Assembly: GCA_963989385.1 (NCBI GenBank)
Contig: OZ022510.1
Coordinates: 33,051,448-33,115,447 of the forward strand
Direction: 5' to 3'
Length of the DNA stretch: 64,000 nt
DNA from: Ctena decussata
Lineage: Eukaryota > Mollusca > Bivalvia > Lucinida > Lucinidae
The notes beneath the pieces were generated by a model. The model did not search any database and was not told where the DNA came from. It saw only the letters and a list, made by a program, of their open reading frames with translations. Each line of letters opens with the position of its first letter. The first letter of the stretch is position 1. The translations under genes and the position numbers were made by a program. This document shows, piece after piece, positions 23,242-34,660 of this stretch.

Positions 23242-25080
23242 AAATATGCTTTACACACATACAAATATGACTTGATATTTAATAGGTGTTTGAAGAACAC
23301 AGTATCCGAACGCACTGTACCATCTCTCCCGGTTTTCATAGCGTTGAATCGAGGGTACAAAATTCGCTAATAACCAGTAGTCGGAAATCATTATGTTTTG
23401 AGTTTTTATCTGGAATCTGCTACGTCATTTATATTTATTCAGCTTCGAAAATGTAAAAAGGTAAGTTTAATATAATTTGCTCTTCAGTCTTTTACTTTAT
23501 TGCCCTGTAAAATGAAAAACTCCTTGCCGTCACAGATTTTTTTTTCCGAACAGCTTAATTTAATACGAGATTGTGTCGTGCAAAACCTAGCAATCATTCT
23601 TTTATCAAAACATACAAACTGTAGATTGGTAACGCCTTCCGTTTATTCTAAAGATTTTTTATAAAACATGTAAGAAAATGCTCAAAATGATTTAAGAATC
23701 ATGCCAAGGGCGATTTGAATACTGTACCAATTACTACCCACCCATACACGACATTGTACAGGGCAATAAAGTAAAAGAACGAAGAGCAAATTATATTAAA
23801 CTTACCTCTTTACATTTTCGAAACTGAATAACTATAAATGACGCAGCAGATTCCGGATAAAATCTCAAAACATAATGGTTTCCAACTACTGGTTATAAGC
23901 GAACGTTTGTACTCTCGATTCAACGATATGAAAACCGGAAGAGATAGTACAGGTAGTTCGGATACTGTGAAGAAGCTTAGTATTGTATTATTATTTCTAA
24001 CTAGAAATGGAACTGCACGTTTACGGGCGAGTTAAAGTATGCATTAATCATTTATTTGAAAAAAAAACCCTTTCAATTCACTGTCAACTCTTGACTGCAA
24101 GGTCATGCAGTATTTGCTTGTAGATCAAAAAGGATATTGAAATTACCATACCTCATGTTACCACAGCATCAAGAAGATTTTGACATCTTATTCTTATAAT
24201 TTTTACACACATTCTTAGTCAATTTCCACATGAATATGATGCGTAGGGACCTGAGGCAGGTTTTCGAAATAAATGCAAATTTTATCACATTAATTATAAT
24301 GTTATCGTATATTACAGATATTAATATACTCACAGACAAAAGAAAGGCTACACTTCGTAGCTAAGAAGTCGTAACTCTAATGCATTGCATTAAGGCAGTG
24401 ACCTATTTAGATACATATGAAGGTCACTCATGAAGTCAAACATAAACTGCTTTTAGTAGACAGCCTCTACCTTCCACATGATGCCATTTCAGTCTGACAA
24501 TGAGAGCCGTGCAATTAAATATAAACAGTATGCATATCTGTTGTTAACACAGATTAGCAGCAAAATTGTATTGTCAAGCGTGGCACGTGAAAAAAGTGAG
24601 TATTTTGACATCTACATAATAGGGTTATTAGGCAGCGTTTTATTCAATATAGTTTTGCCACGCTAAATGCAAAAACAAAATCAAAATTTCAAATCTGTCC
24701 AGTGAAACCAGCAAAATATGGACACTTTATTAATACCCCTTCTTTTGCCTCTGAATAGATATGTCAACTATTAGTAAACTTACTATCAGCAGTAAAATAT
24801 TTACGAGTGTGTTAAATACAATATGATACTAGACCTTTGCAAGTTCAATGGGAGCAAATTGCTCAAACGACGATTTAACTTGGCATTGAACCGCGTCCTT
24901 TCTTCATTGCAACTCTTTCATCGTCTCGAAATAATCGAAACAATGTTTAAAGAGAGTTGAACATCTAATCATCCATCCCTCCCATGTGTTATGAGCACAC
25001 AAATGGAAATAGATGGATGGATGACTTGCGATTTTACGTCCTTTTCAATAGTACTTCAGTCATACCAGTACGATGGGCGG
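23242..25080. other. Esterase B intron 1, no gene seen
   Basis: Contains an inverted pair around 23450-23480 and 23760-23830 (TTACTTTATTGCCCTGTA against TACAGGGCAATAAAGTAA), giving a roughly 400-bp foldback. Its right part (24780-24975) aligns with 1480-1700 of copy A. Confidence 0.55.
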
Positions 25081-25084
25081 ATGA

Positions 25085-25205
25085 TAATAAAAGGCTCTGT
25101 GCAATGGAACCCCGTTTACGATGGAAAGAACTCCGCCTCTGGCGGGGCTGGAACCGGCGACCGCTAGATCAGTAGGACAGCGCTTAACCCACTAAGCAAC
25201 CGGGC
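25085..25205 (-). mobile_element. tRNA-like SINE fragment
   Basis: Read on -, GCCCGGTTGCTTAGTGGGTTAAGCG (positions 25203-25179) is followed by CGGTCGCCGGTTCCAGCCCC, an A-box/B-box arrangement. The acceptor ends do not pair, so this is a tRNA-derived repeat and not a tRNA gene. Confidence 0.55.
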
Positions 25206-25338
25206 AAATGGAAAACCTTACTAAAAATTAGGAACGAACGAATTTGCGTCACAATAAACACCCAAATCAACCTGTGCAGAAGCGAAAACGGCAAGAATCT
25301 TCGCTTTTCACTTTTTAGATTAGCCAGGTTTCGTAGAT

Positions 25339-25572
25339 GAGCCGCGAATTGATAAAACCAATGAAGTGGCATATGTGCCCAACGAAGACCCAGATCAGCA
25401 TGGGCATTCGCCCAGTCTGATCACAGTATTCGCTGTCCGCATGAAACAAGCTTAAACTCTTAGCAACCCTTCAGTCAGCGCTCAGCAAAGACACTGATCA
25501 GACTGGGCGGATGGTTGGGTTGATCTGAGTCTTCGCGGGGCACATATGCCACTTTGTTGCCGGTCGCGGCTC
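25339..25572. mobile_element. GAGCCGCGAC MITE copy 5 (shared with copy 1)
   Basis: GAGCCGCGAATTGATAAAAC to GGTCGCGGCTC, about 110 bp before exon 2 of esterase B. It has the same flanks as copy 1 in unit A. Confidence 0.82.
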
Positions 25573-25680
25573 AGATGGTATATGCGAGATGAGAAGACTG
25601 CTCAGACAACGTGGATGTGAAGGCTGATCTAAAGTTGTCTCTTTCTTGGTATTAAACTTGCATGCTTCACATATTTACAG

Positions 25681-26176
25681 GTGTCAACGACCCTGAAAAG
25701 TTTGAGCCAAACCAGACTTCTTTTAAAAAGGAAGTCGTCCCCGTGGGTTTGGCGATGGCATTTAACACCGGAGAACCTATTCCGGAAGCTTTGACGGAAG
25801 TGGTTGCGCACGAATACACAGACTGGAGCGACCCTTACAACATGGAGAAAATTAGATCCAAATCCATTCAGCTGATGTCTGACTTGATATTTACTGCGCC
25901 AATGTTATTGGCGCTTTCAAAGCATACAGCTATGGCCAAGAGCGGTAAAAGCACATATATGTACTTTTTCGACGCCGTGCCGGCCACAAACCTTTTACCG
26001 ACACCATCTTGGTTCAAAGGAGTCACTCACGGAGATGAAATCATGTATCTGTTCTTTGACGAGGATGTAGAATTGATTCGAATGCTGCCGGGGCACGAAG
26101 ACCATCAGATTCAAGACTGGGAGAGGGACGTAGCTAAACACATCATGACTTTGTGGACTAATTTTGCCAAAACGGG
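25681..26176 (+). CDS. Carboxylesterase copy B, exon 2 (catalytic His)
   Basis: The acceptor ...ATTTACAG ends at 25680 and the donor GTAAGG starts at 26177. It carries GVTHGDEIM with the catalytic His (about residue 468 from the chosen start) and ends WTNFAKTG. Differences from copy A are scattered substitutions (for example SLAMAYN/GLAMAFN and FGED/FDED) with no gaps. This pattern fits two selected paralogs rather than one dying copy. The exon is 496 bp, phase 1 in and phase 2 out, the same as copy A. Confidence 0.93.
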
Positions 26177-27102
26177 GTAAGGTTACTGGTATTAACGCGA
26201 ACAGCCCCACGCTCTTAATTGAGAGAGCTTGAGTCGATCTCTTATCGTTTCCCTTTTCAAAGGGTACTTGGACTTTGTCTCAACCATACTTCTGTTTTAG
26301 TCAGTTTTCATGGGGAGCAACAGTTAAATTATCCTCGCAATCCAAGGGTACTAAGCCCACTTCGCAGCCCAAGGGCACTAAGTCCACCTCGTTCCTTCCA
26401 CATGTAAGGAACGAAGTAGACTTAGTATCCTTGGCTCATGAAGTTGCCTTTTCGCAGAAAAGAGTATTAAGTCCACTTTACATGCCAAGGATTTAGTACC
26501 CTTGGCATGTGACATACTGTTGAAGAAAGGAGTAAATGCTTGTCTTAACGGGTAACGTCTATGAAGAAGGAAACAATTACTGTGGAGTTTGAGTGGTCGC
26601 CCCTGAAGCCTGAAGTTGGGCGTGTGCCCATTTACATTTACCGTAGCTATCGGTTTACAAAATAAAAGCCATCAAGAGGGGTGCAGTGTCTGTAGATGAC
26701 TTTAGAGTCCTAAATGTAGCTGATTACATATGACGGCGGTCATTGTAAATATGTAGTTGCGTCATAATTCATTCTTTGCTATTCAGTTGATAAAAAACAA
26801 TATATACTTCTCCCGCGCTACCCGGGGCTTATTTATTTAACAAACCTTAACCTAATGCAATTCTGTTAATAAATGTCGCAGTTGTATTTTCAAAGCCAGA
26901 CCGTAAAGTTGCTTGACGAGTTAAAACCTCCACACCAACTCTGCACACATAACACCTAGAACAGTGACGTTGCTGTTTTCATAAAACACACATATGAATG
27001 TATCCAGATTTGACGGAAGATTATAAAACAAAGCTTATATATATCGCCTACTGCTATGTAAAAAAAACTGACAAGAGATTTTAAATTTTATATTTGATAC
27101 AG

Positions 27103-27346
27103 GAACCCTAACAAGCCCATGCCTGTTGAAATGAATTGGCCGACATACACCGAAGCCACGCAAAAATACTTCAGGATATCGCGGGAAACGACACCAGAGT
27201 CGGTGCAGAGCCATCTACTTCCGCGGGAAGCCAACCTGTGGAATAAAATCGTACCTTCTTTAATAAGCGCCATAGACAACAAGGACAGGACTACAACAAA
27301 TGTAGACACGGGATACTGTGAAAAAGATGGTGACTGTAAACCTTAG
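27103..27346 (+). CDS. Carboxylesterase copy B, exon 3 and stop
   Basis: The acceptor ...GATACAG ends at 27102. The exon encodes NPNKPMPVEMNWP through the C-terminal CEKDGDCKP and stops at 27344-27346. The intron before it is only 926 bp and is the unexpanded counterpart of copy A's 6.3-kb intron. The two tail Cys are conserved in both copies and could form a small disulfide loop or an intermolecular bond; this is inference. A candidate AATAAA lies near 27768 within the downstream repeat tract. Confidence 0.9.
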
Positions 27347-27379
27347 AAAACCAAATTTTATACTCACTTATGTCATATA

Positions 27380-27790
27380 GACTGTAGTATGAATAATCAT
27401 TTACATGTAGTTATTTATTCAATATGAGAGACTATTAAATGATTTATTCAGTAATGCTGAATGAACCATTAAATGACCCATGCTGAATGAAATACCAACA
27501 AATGATTTATTCAGTATTGAATAACTTACTAAGCGATCCCACATTCAGAATGAACTGTTTAATGGTTTACTCAGTAATACTGAATACACTATTAAATGAT
27601 CCATGCTGAATGAAATACAGTAAATGATTTATTCAGTAATGAATAACTCACTAAATGATCCTACATTCAGAATGGTCCATTTAATGCTTTATTCAGTGTT
27701 ATCGACTAAACCATTAAATGGTCCTTCATTTAGTATGGACTATTTAACGATTTATTCAGTATTATTGAATAAACTTCTTAATGATCTTCT
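27380..27790. repeat. Palindromic minisatellite after esterase B stop
   Basis: Same alternating units (TTTATTCAGTAATGCTGAAT, CCATTAAATGAYCC) as at 9600-9980. It begins about 35 bp after the stop codon, so it is likely transcribed in the 3' UTR. Confidence 0.75.
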
Positions 27791-29535
27791 GACCTGAATA
27801 AATTGAGTTTGAAGAACAACCTTGTTTTCATTTTATAAATAAGAATCGTAAAACGATCCATTTAATATATCAGGGCACTTTCTGATTTTATTTGACAGAT
27901 CCTTCAACGATTTACTCGATCTGAAGGATCATTTAATGATGTAGTGAGTACATGTATGAACGATTATTTAATTGTTTAGACCTATTTAGTATGAAGGATC
28001 ATTGGCTTATTCGTTGTCACGCATTTTATACTCATTTTACTGAATATGGAGATCGTTTTAAGACTGTTTATTAGTGGCGATCATTAAATAATTAATAATT
28101 CCATAAGGAGGCTTATTCAGTGATTTCTTCTGAAAGGGTATTCATTTAAGGTAGATGGATACATGTTCAAGGGAATGTACTCTGCCAGTTTCATTTTCAC
28201 TCTCTATTCAACTGGAAACAAATTGCTACCGAAAACAGAAATTAGAAAGAGTTGCGTACCGTTGAAAAAATGGTGAATAAACATGGCAACGTACATATCC
28301 CAATTCAGCTTAATGGTTATGCAGCATGAAGGATTGTTTAATGATTTATTCACCATGGATGATCATTACTACGATATTTTCTGTCACTACATAATTTCCA
28401 CCAAGATTTAAATTTTTGAAGTATTCTTGTGTTTTGCGAGCCAGCAGATTTGCAATCATGACTCGTATTAGCATAAACACCACACTCAGGCGAATATATG
28501 GTGATTCATAGAACCTCTTTAACCTCTGTTTGTAAGACACAACGATACATATTATGAAAAAAGGCGGCTGTTAGATCTGCGGGTCCTCTTTACGTACTAG
28601 GGTATAGTCCAAATAGCTCCCAAATGCAAACGGCATCCTCAATATTTTCTCAAAATTGGTGAGAGGTAGACGATTTTCGAATTGCTGACTCTTAATTTTC
28701 ATCATATACATAACAAAATTATAATTTTGTAGAAATGTGAGGCTTTGTATAGAAATGTTTCTATACAAAAAATGGACCTAAGATGTGTCATTTTCACCTC
28801 TTAATCACAAGGGAGTAAAAGTTGGCTGTTGGAATTCCTGTTTAGTTTTACGTATTAGAGCATGTGATCAATGTATGCTATCCCAAGAATATAATTTGCA
28901 TAATTAATTGAAATTTTATTCTGAATCCATTTTTCTACTTTTTGCTTCACCAATTTATTATCAAATTTTAAAACATACACTTTTTACTCGCAAAACTATA
29001 TTTGTAGTTCAAAATTTACTTACATCATAGTACTATCACCTGACCAGTGACACCATGCATTACGCGTGCGGACAGGTGAATGCATTTTACTATTTCATTC
29101 ATATACGGAATACGCCCACGCCTGAAGTAAACAACGATTTTACGCTGTTGCCTATCAACAATATTTTGGCTGTTCTAAAAAGCATACGACACGACAATGA
29201 AACTTCTCAATTTTTGCATTATTATTAATGGAAAATATTTAAAATTTACAAAACAAACCATCCAAAAATTTGGATTTTTCGTATTGTGATATGTATAGTT
29301 ATAGGAATCATTAGGACATTAGAACTTGGGTGCAAACGGATTATTTATTAAACGGATAGTATTGCTCAGAAGGCATTTTTACAATGGCGAAGAAAGGAGA
29401 ACGCCTGTGAAGCTGTAAGTTCCCTTTACCTGTGATCTTGAAATGAAATGACTGACCTTTTGACATGACAATATTTATATTTACACAGTCTAGGTCATGT
29501 TATCTGACCAATGTGTAAACTATAAACATTACATA
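27791..29535. other. Intergenic, no gene seen
   Basis: AT-rich flank of esterase B, partly aligned with 9980-11550. Includes a perfect short hairpin TTGTATAGAAA/TTTCTATACAA at about 28744-28767. Two - strand open frames (28346-28768) have no recognisable protein features. Confidence 0.55.
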
Positions 29536-29810
29536 AAGGTAAAGGTTTCCCATAGCCTAATAGCGGTAGGGGCAGTGGGGGTTACAGACCCACTGTATCT
29601 TGGGCACAGCTGATGAAAGGCGGAGCCCATCCCTCTCCTTTCGCTGCATTATCCTTCCCTGATTCGAAAAAGGTACCCATTTACTGCTGAGTTGACAGAG
29701 AGAGTTTTCCAGTCATCGCATGGCGACAGTGAGCCGCGAACTCACGACCTTACGGTGACTTTCTGCACAATAGCCGAGCCACTCTAACCACTCGACTACG
29801 GCGCCTCTCG
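29536..29810 (-). mobile_element. 275-bp tRNA-derived SINE with 11-bp target duplication
   Basis: The tRNA-like head lies at the right end (read on -: GAGGCGCCGTAGTCGAGTGG, TTCGCGGCTC) and a tail ends at GGAAACCTTTACC. AACATTACATA is repeated exactly on both sides (29525-29535 and 29811-29821). Unit A keeps a single AACTTTACATA at the same place (about 11828), i.e. the empty site. Confidence 0.88.
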
Positions 29811-30489
29811 AACATTACATATAGCAAATTAATCTATTTACCATATTTACCATGCAAGTCACTGAGCTAGGGGCATGCCCTGATTTCCGTATTATATGGC
29901 ATGCTCGCGTAAGGTTTTTTATGTGTTCATTTTAATAAAAGTGTTTATTGCCTGTTAGCTAAATTGTCAAAATTTATTCAGTTAATAGTCTGTAATCATT
30001 TACAAACATAACCATTCAGCTTATAGATGCAGCTGGAAAGGCAAAAGCCGGGCAAAAAGAGAAGATGCCGATTAGACAGCTCCTGAATGTCAAAATGCAT
30101 TTAAAGGCTGCAGATAGAATGACAAACACTAAATTCTAATCAGACTGCTCATGCAGTCTGATATGGGTCTGCATTGTTTGCTCAGACTTACCTGTCTCAA
30201 TACCTGGCAACCTGCTGCCAATCCCTTTCCCGTTATTTTACGGGCGTCTGCCTGTTGAACATTTTTTTTTAAATCATGATATGGCAGTTATATTCACTGA
30301 CCACACTTGAAAATATTTTTATAGTGTTGAAGGGCTATAGGACCAAATCAATACCCGTCATATTCTACCGTTCTCTGCGTGTTGATTCTTGCCGATGTTT
30401 ACGGGTGCCAGTAAAAATAACGGGAAACGGACTGGCAGCATGGTTTGCTACCGTAAATTTACGGAAAGTTTTACAGTGTTGACTGACAA

Positions 30490-30910
30490 AGCATCGGTGA
30501 CGAATATGCACCTGGAAATTTGAATTTTTCGCATCAGCATTTTACAATAAAATGGGTTTACGATAAAACCAAGTGGAAGGGGATCCGATTAAGATGACGA
30601 TATTTGGCGAATCAACTGGTGGATTAAGTTTGACCTATCAGCGTCATAATGCGGAAAACAAAGGGTTGTTTTAAAGAACCACAGCTAAAAGTGGATCGTA
30701 ATGGTCGAACACCATCACTGCTAACGATCCCAAGACGATGCTCAAAGGTTTGGAGCTCTAGTAGGATGTAGGCAAACGGAATCCGATCGCCTTGTACAAT
30801 GTTTACAAGGGTTATCTATACAAATTTTAGACACAACACTAAACGGTTTTACAAGTGGTTTATTTTCTGTTCCAATTGGTTCAACATAGTGGCGTTGAAT
30901 TTACGCCAAT
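30490..30910 (+). pseudogene. Dead carboxylesterase exon-1 fragment, unit B
   Basis: This is the counterpart of the relic at 14060-14430, with the same order of remnants: GDEYAPGNL, IKWVYD, then GESTGG in a shifted frame where intact genes have GESAGG. It shares the TAA in place of the Gln codon and the shortened sequence around it, so the gene was already dead when the region duplicated. It retains a few more bases resembling LVQCLQ, which have been lost from the other copy. Confidence 0.85.
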
Positions 30911-31581
30911 CTAATGCTATCGCCGCGCACTTATGCAACAATAAGAATAAGTAATACGTTGTAGCCATTATCTCATATCACTGTTTCTTACTAGATACTA
31001 AGGGAACATAAGATACAAGTAGATATACTTTCCAAAACTTTCGTTGACAAACATGCGACAAAGAACGCCATGTGCATATCTAATACTTCATTAATTCATA
31101 GACAATTATGCTAGTGAGTTTTATTTTTATTGGCACAATACTCGACACCATTGACTGCAGCAACCTGTCCGCTCTTAGACGCTTATATTTGGCTGTTACA
31201 AACGTTTGGCGGTATTGGTGGTCAAGGAAAAGAGCGCTAAAACATAACCCCGCCTATATTTAATTCCAATACATATACATACGCACAGCATATTATAGAG
31301 GTTCAGATAAAAGGAGCACCTGATGAGTATTTGAGGTATTTTTATACCGTTTCATTAAACTATACGTAGTGTCATCGCATTAGAATGGCCTGGAGGAGGC
31401 AAATATAATAGATGCCATAATATATGGTTTAATGGAAAAAAAGAGGAAAAATTGAAAAAAAAAAACATCAATTTTTTTTTATTTTTTTTTATCTTAACCC
31501 TTGGTATATTATGAACGCCAGAATTGATATGTGCCAATGTCATTATCACTAAAGTGCAGAATTTTTATACCGAAGATATTT

Positions 31582-31817
31582 GAGCCGCGACACGAGAAAA
31601 CCAACAATGTGGTTGTGCGCCCAGCGCAGACTCAGATCAGCCTGGGCAGCCGCCTAGTTTCACCACACTCTACGTTCAGTGCACAAAGGGTGGCTAAGGG
31701 TCTAAGCTACCTCCAGGCGGACAGCGAAGACTCTGATCAGACTGGGCGGATGCCCAGGCTGATCTGAGTCTGTGCTGGGCGCACAACCACATTGTTGGTT
31801 TTGTCGTGTCGCGGCTC
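31582..31817. mobile_element. GAGCCGCGAC MITE copy 6 (intact)
   Basis: GAGCCGCGACACGAGAAAAC to TCGTGTCGCGGCTC with ATTT on both sides. Confidence 0.9.
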
Positions 31818-32520
31818 ATTTAAAGTGTTTTGCAGTACCTTTGTCTCCTTATAACAACACGATACAATGCAATAATTTACATACATACATACACAAGAGG
31901 TTTAGCTATAATTTTATAAGGTGAACCCGTTTTTACATATAAAACAAACTACAGCACAGTAGAGAATGAATTTTGTTGGCAACTGACAATAAATGGAACC
32001 AAGGAGTTAAATTTATCATACATGTATGGCGTCTCTTTTATTCAGGAGATAACGTTGTGTCAAAAACTCGTTTGACCACATGTGTAATAACATTTTGGCG
32101 CGGATATGTAAGGTCATTGACAACGACCGTCAAAAAAACGTTATTTCATAGAAATAATGTTTATTTTGAAGGCATAATATCCCATTTCAAAGGGTCAATC
32201 CAACACGATAAACAGAATCTTATACTTGTGGTCATTTCACAGGAATTTAACTCACCGAAGAACTGCAGCTTCTGCAGTTTTATTTAGGAAAGGCAAGCAT
32301 TCTGGTCAAAATTTGTTTTAGGGGTTATTTGTTGAGACATTTACGTTCCTGTTTGCGTCCCTGTGCAATAATTAAGACCATGTTAAAAACGAGTCAGCTC
32401 TTAAAGGAAAGCGTTTGCTCCCAAGTGAGCATTTTTTTCTAATAGAGTTGACCCCCATTGGGAAGGGAGGCAGAAATGAAAATGGCAGAGTTGATCCTCC
32501 TGACAATGCAAAGAGCAGTT
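31818..32520. other. Intergenic, no gene seen
   Basis: A 104-aa open frame (31973-32287) has no recognised features. 32400-32510 is an inverted relative of the 21381 repeat fragment. Confidence 0.5.
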
Positions 32521-32756
32521 GAGCCACGACGTGAGAAAACCAACAATGTGGCTGTGCGCCCAGCGCAGACTCAGATCAGCCTGGGCATCCGCCCAGTCTG
32601 ATCAGAGTCTTCGCTGTCCGCATGGAGGCAGCTGAAACCCTAAGCTACCCTTTGAGCACTTATCGAAGAGTCTGATTGGACTAGGCCGTTGCCCAGCCTG
32701 ATCTGAGTCTGCGCTGGGCGCACAACCACATTGTTGGTTTTCTCGTGTCGCGGCTC
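32521..32756. mobile_element. GAGCCGCGAC MITE copy 7 (intact)
   Basis: GAGCCACGACGTGAGAAAAC to TCGTGTCGCGGCTC with AGTT on both sides. Confidence 0.9.
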
Positions 32757-33936
32757 AGTTATTTTTCCGCTGTTTGATCGTTTTCTCCATGCTTTGGGTC
32801 TGTGAGGGACGGCTGTATGCCGGAGTCGGTGGTATAACCATGTCGTGGAAGAGTTCTATTAGTCTGGCTAGAGGATACGGTGCCCACTCGACTGCCATTG
32901 AGCGTGTCTGAATGCTCCACGTCCACACGATGCGGGTAATATACTGCCATTATCTGCAAAGAAAACGAAGTGCATACAAAACTCGTAAACGTCAACATGG
33001 CTTGGCGAATGAACAGCCATATACGAGTACAAAACGAACCTTATTTCTGGCACAACACGAATACTCGCGAATACACAAAGATCTACACGGATGAATAACG
33101 TATCGCTATGGCTTGAGAAAACATGCAAGAGGTGTTCGGAAAATACCCTGACTTTTCGCCCTTTGGCAAAACCGTTATTTTTCAAAATTTCTTTTTATTC
33201 TTTTTTAAAATACTCCGACTTACGTGAACACACTTTTGCCATCTTCATAGGAGTTTTTTTTTATTCCCTCTGCAAAACATGAAGCAGACCGTTTGCTGAG
33301 GTACCTAATTACTGCTGAAATCAAAGTCACCCATTGTTTCCAGCGAGTTTTTTTATCAGTTCAACAAGTAAAGCCGCAGGGGACAAGGTCTGGGCTCTAC
33401 GGAGGGTGGAACAATTATTGCTTTTTGAAGGAGTTGACGTTCTGCTGTAGCTGAGGCTGCATAAGAGAGGGAATTGTCATGCAGAAGAAGAACATTTTTT
33501 TCTGGACTACCAATCCTGTTCAAATGCTCAAAATTTTGTGTACTCACTGAAAGTAAAGTGATCAATAGGCGAAAGAATGAAATTTTGCTCAGGTGGCTTC
33601 ACGCGGCAAGATAGGTGCATCAAGAGTGTGGGTATTTTCCGACATCCCCCCCTACACCCCCTGTATGACCACTCCAGTCCGCAATTATGCACAGACTGTT
33701 CAGGGTATGTGCAGCAGTTTTGTTTTCCACATATGTTTTTGTATTTGACTTTGCATTACATTAATCTTATCTGCCTTTTGCTATGTTGAAAGCTTACCGA
33801 AGTATTTTAAGTTATTTGAGAAGAAATAAATTATACTAGCACGTCAGTCATAAATGAAAGTTGTTTCAATCTAACTTGTTTTTTTGTCAATTATTGGAAT
33901 ATGAGTTCTAAAACGAGCTCAGCTTTATCTACATTT
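32757..33936. other. Intergenic, no gene seen
   Basis: Mixed-composition sequence. Overlapping short open frames on both strands (32759-33185) lack any motif I recognise. Confidence 0.5.
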
Positions 33937-34144
33937 GAGCCGCGACGCGAGAAAACCAACAATGTGGTCGTGCGTCCAGCCCAGTCTGATCAGAGTCTTC
34001 GCTGTCCGCATGAAGGCATCTTAGACACTTGGCTACCCTTTAAGTGCTTAGCAAACAGTCTGATCAGACTTGGCGCATGTGCAGGCTGATCTGAGTCTGC
34101 GCTGGGCGCACAACCACATTGTTGGTTTTCTCACGTCGTGGCTC
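33937..34144. mobile_element. GAGCCGCGAC MITE copy 8 (internal deletion)
   Basis: Ends intact with ATTT on both sides. It is about 28 bp shorter than other copies, having lost the first ATCAGCCTGGGCATCCG arm. Confidence 0.88.
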
Positions 34145-34242
34145 ATTTCATTTGATGTTATCGAAAATATTCTGGAATTATTTCTAAAGATAAATGGCTT
34201 TCCGCGATAATAACTGCACATTAGTAAGTGCAACAAGAAAAG

Positions 34243-34440
34243 CATGCAAGATACGGAAAAAACGTGTAAGGATATTGTCTTCGTTTGTTCATTTGAACAA
34301 ACGAGGATGATATCCTTACATATTTTTTCTGTACCTTCAGTTGAACAAACGAGGATGATATCCTTACATATTTTTTTCTGTATCTTGCATTTGAACAAAC
34401 GAGGATGATATCCTTACATATTTTTTTTTCTGTATCTTGT
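34243..34440. repeat. Hairpin followed by tandem AACAAACGAGGATGATATCC units
   Basis: GAACAAACGAGGATGATATC, followed by a shared 'CTTACATATTTTTTCTGTA' tail, starts at about 34294, 34343 and 34391 (period about 49). An inverted copy precedes them at about 34262-34292. The outer ends GCATGCAAGATACGG and TGTATCTTGTATGC are near-complementary. Likely a foldback element with tandemly amplified arm. Confidence 0.7.
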
Positions 34441-34660
34441 ATGCTTTTCTTCTACTTTGGGCCTGAGCGCAAATGCCGTATTAATCCTTAAACGCACTCT
34501 GCTTCTTTTAAAAAAAATGTCATACTGACTATCCATTTTACAAAGGGGACAATTGAGGTTTTATATTTGCTTCTCTGGAGGACGTAGCTCTTCCATAGCG
34601 GTCGACAGTTCAAAGACAGACTGTGCTCTAGACTTTTGTCAGTCCAAGATGTTAGAAATT

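Larger units (their letters stand above)
21700..31430 (+). repeat. Segmental duplication, unit B (esterase copy B plus 3' flank)
   Basis: This is the second unit of the duplication, with exons, introns, minisatellite and dead esterase relic in the same order and orientation as unit A. Recognisable homology stops near 31430, where a poly-A/poly-T-rich tract begins. The left boundary is uncertain because unit A is cut off on that side. Confidence 0.8.

Noticed and set aside
31973..32287. 104-aa open frame on +
   Set aside because: No motif, no neighbouring exon and biased composition; likely chance.
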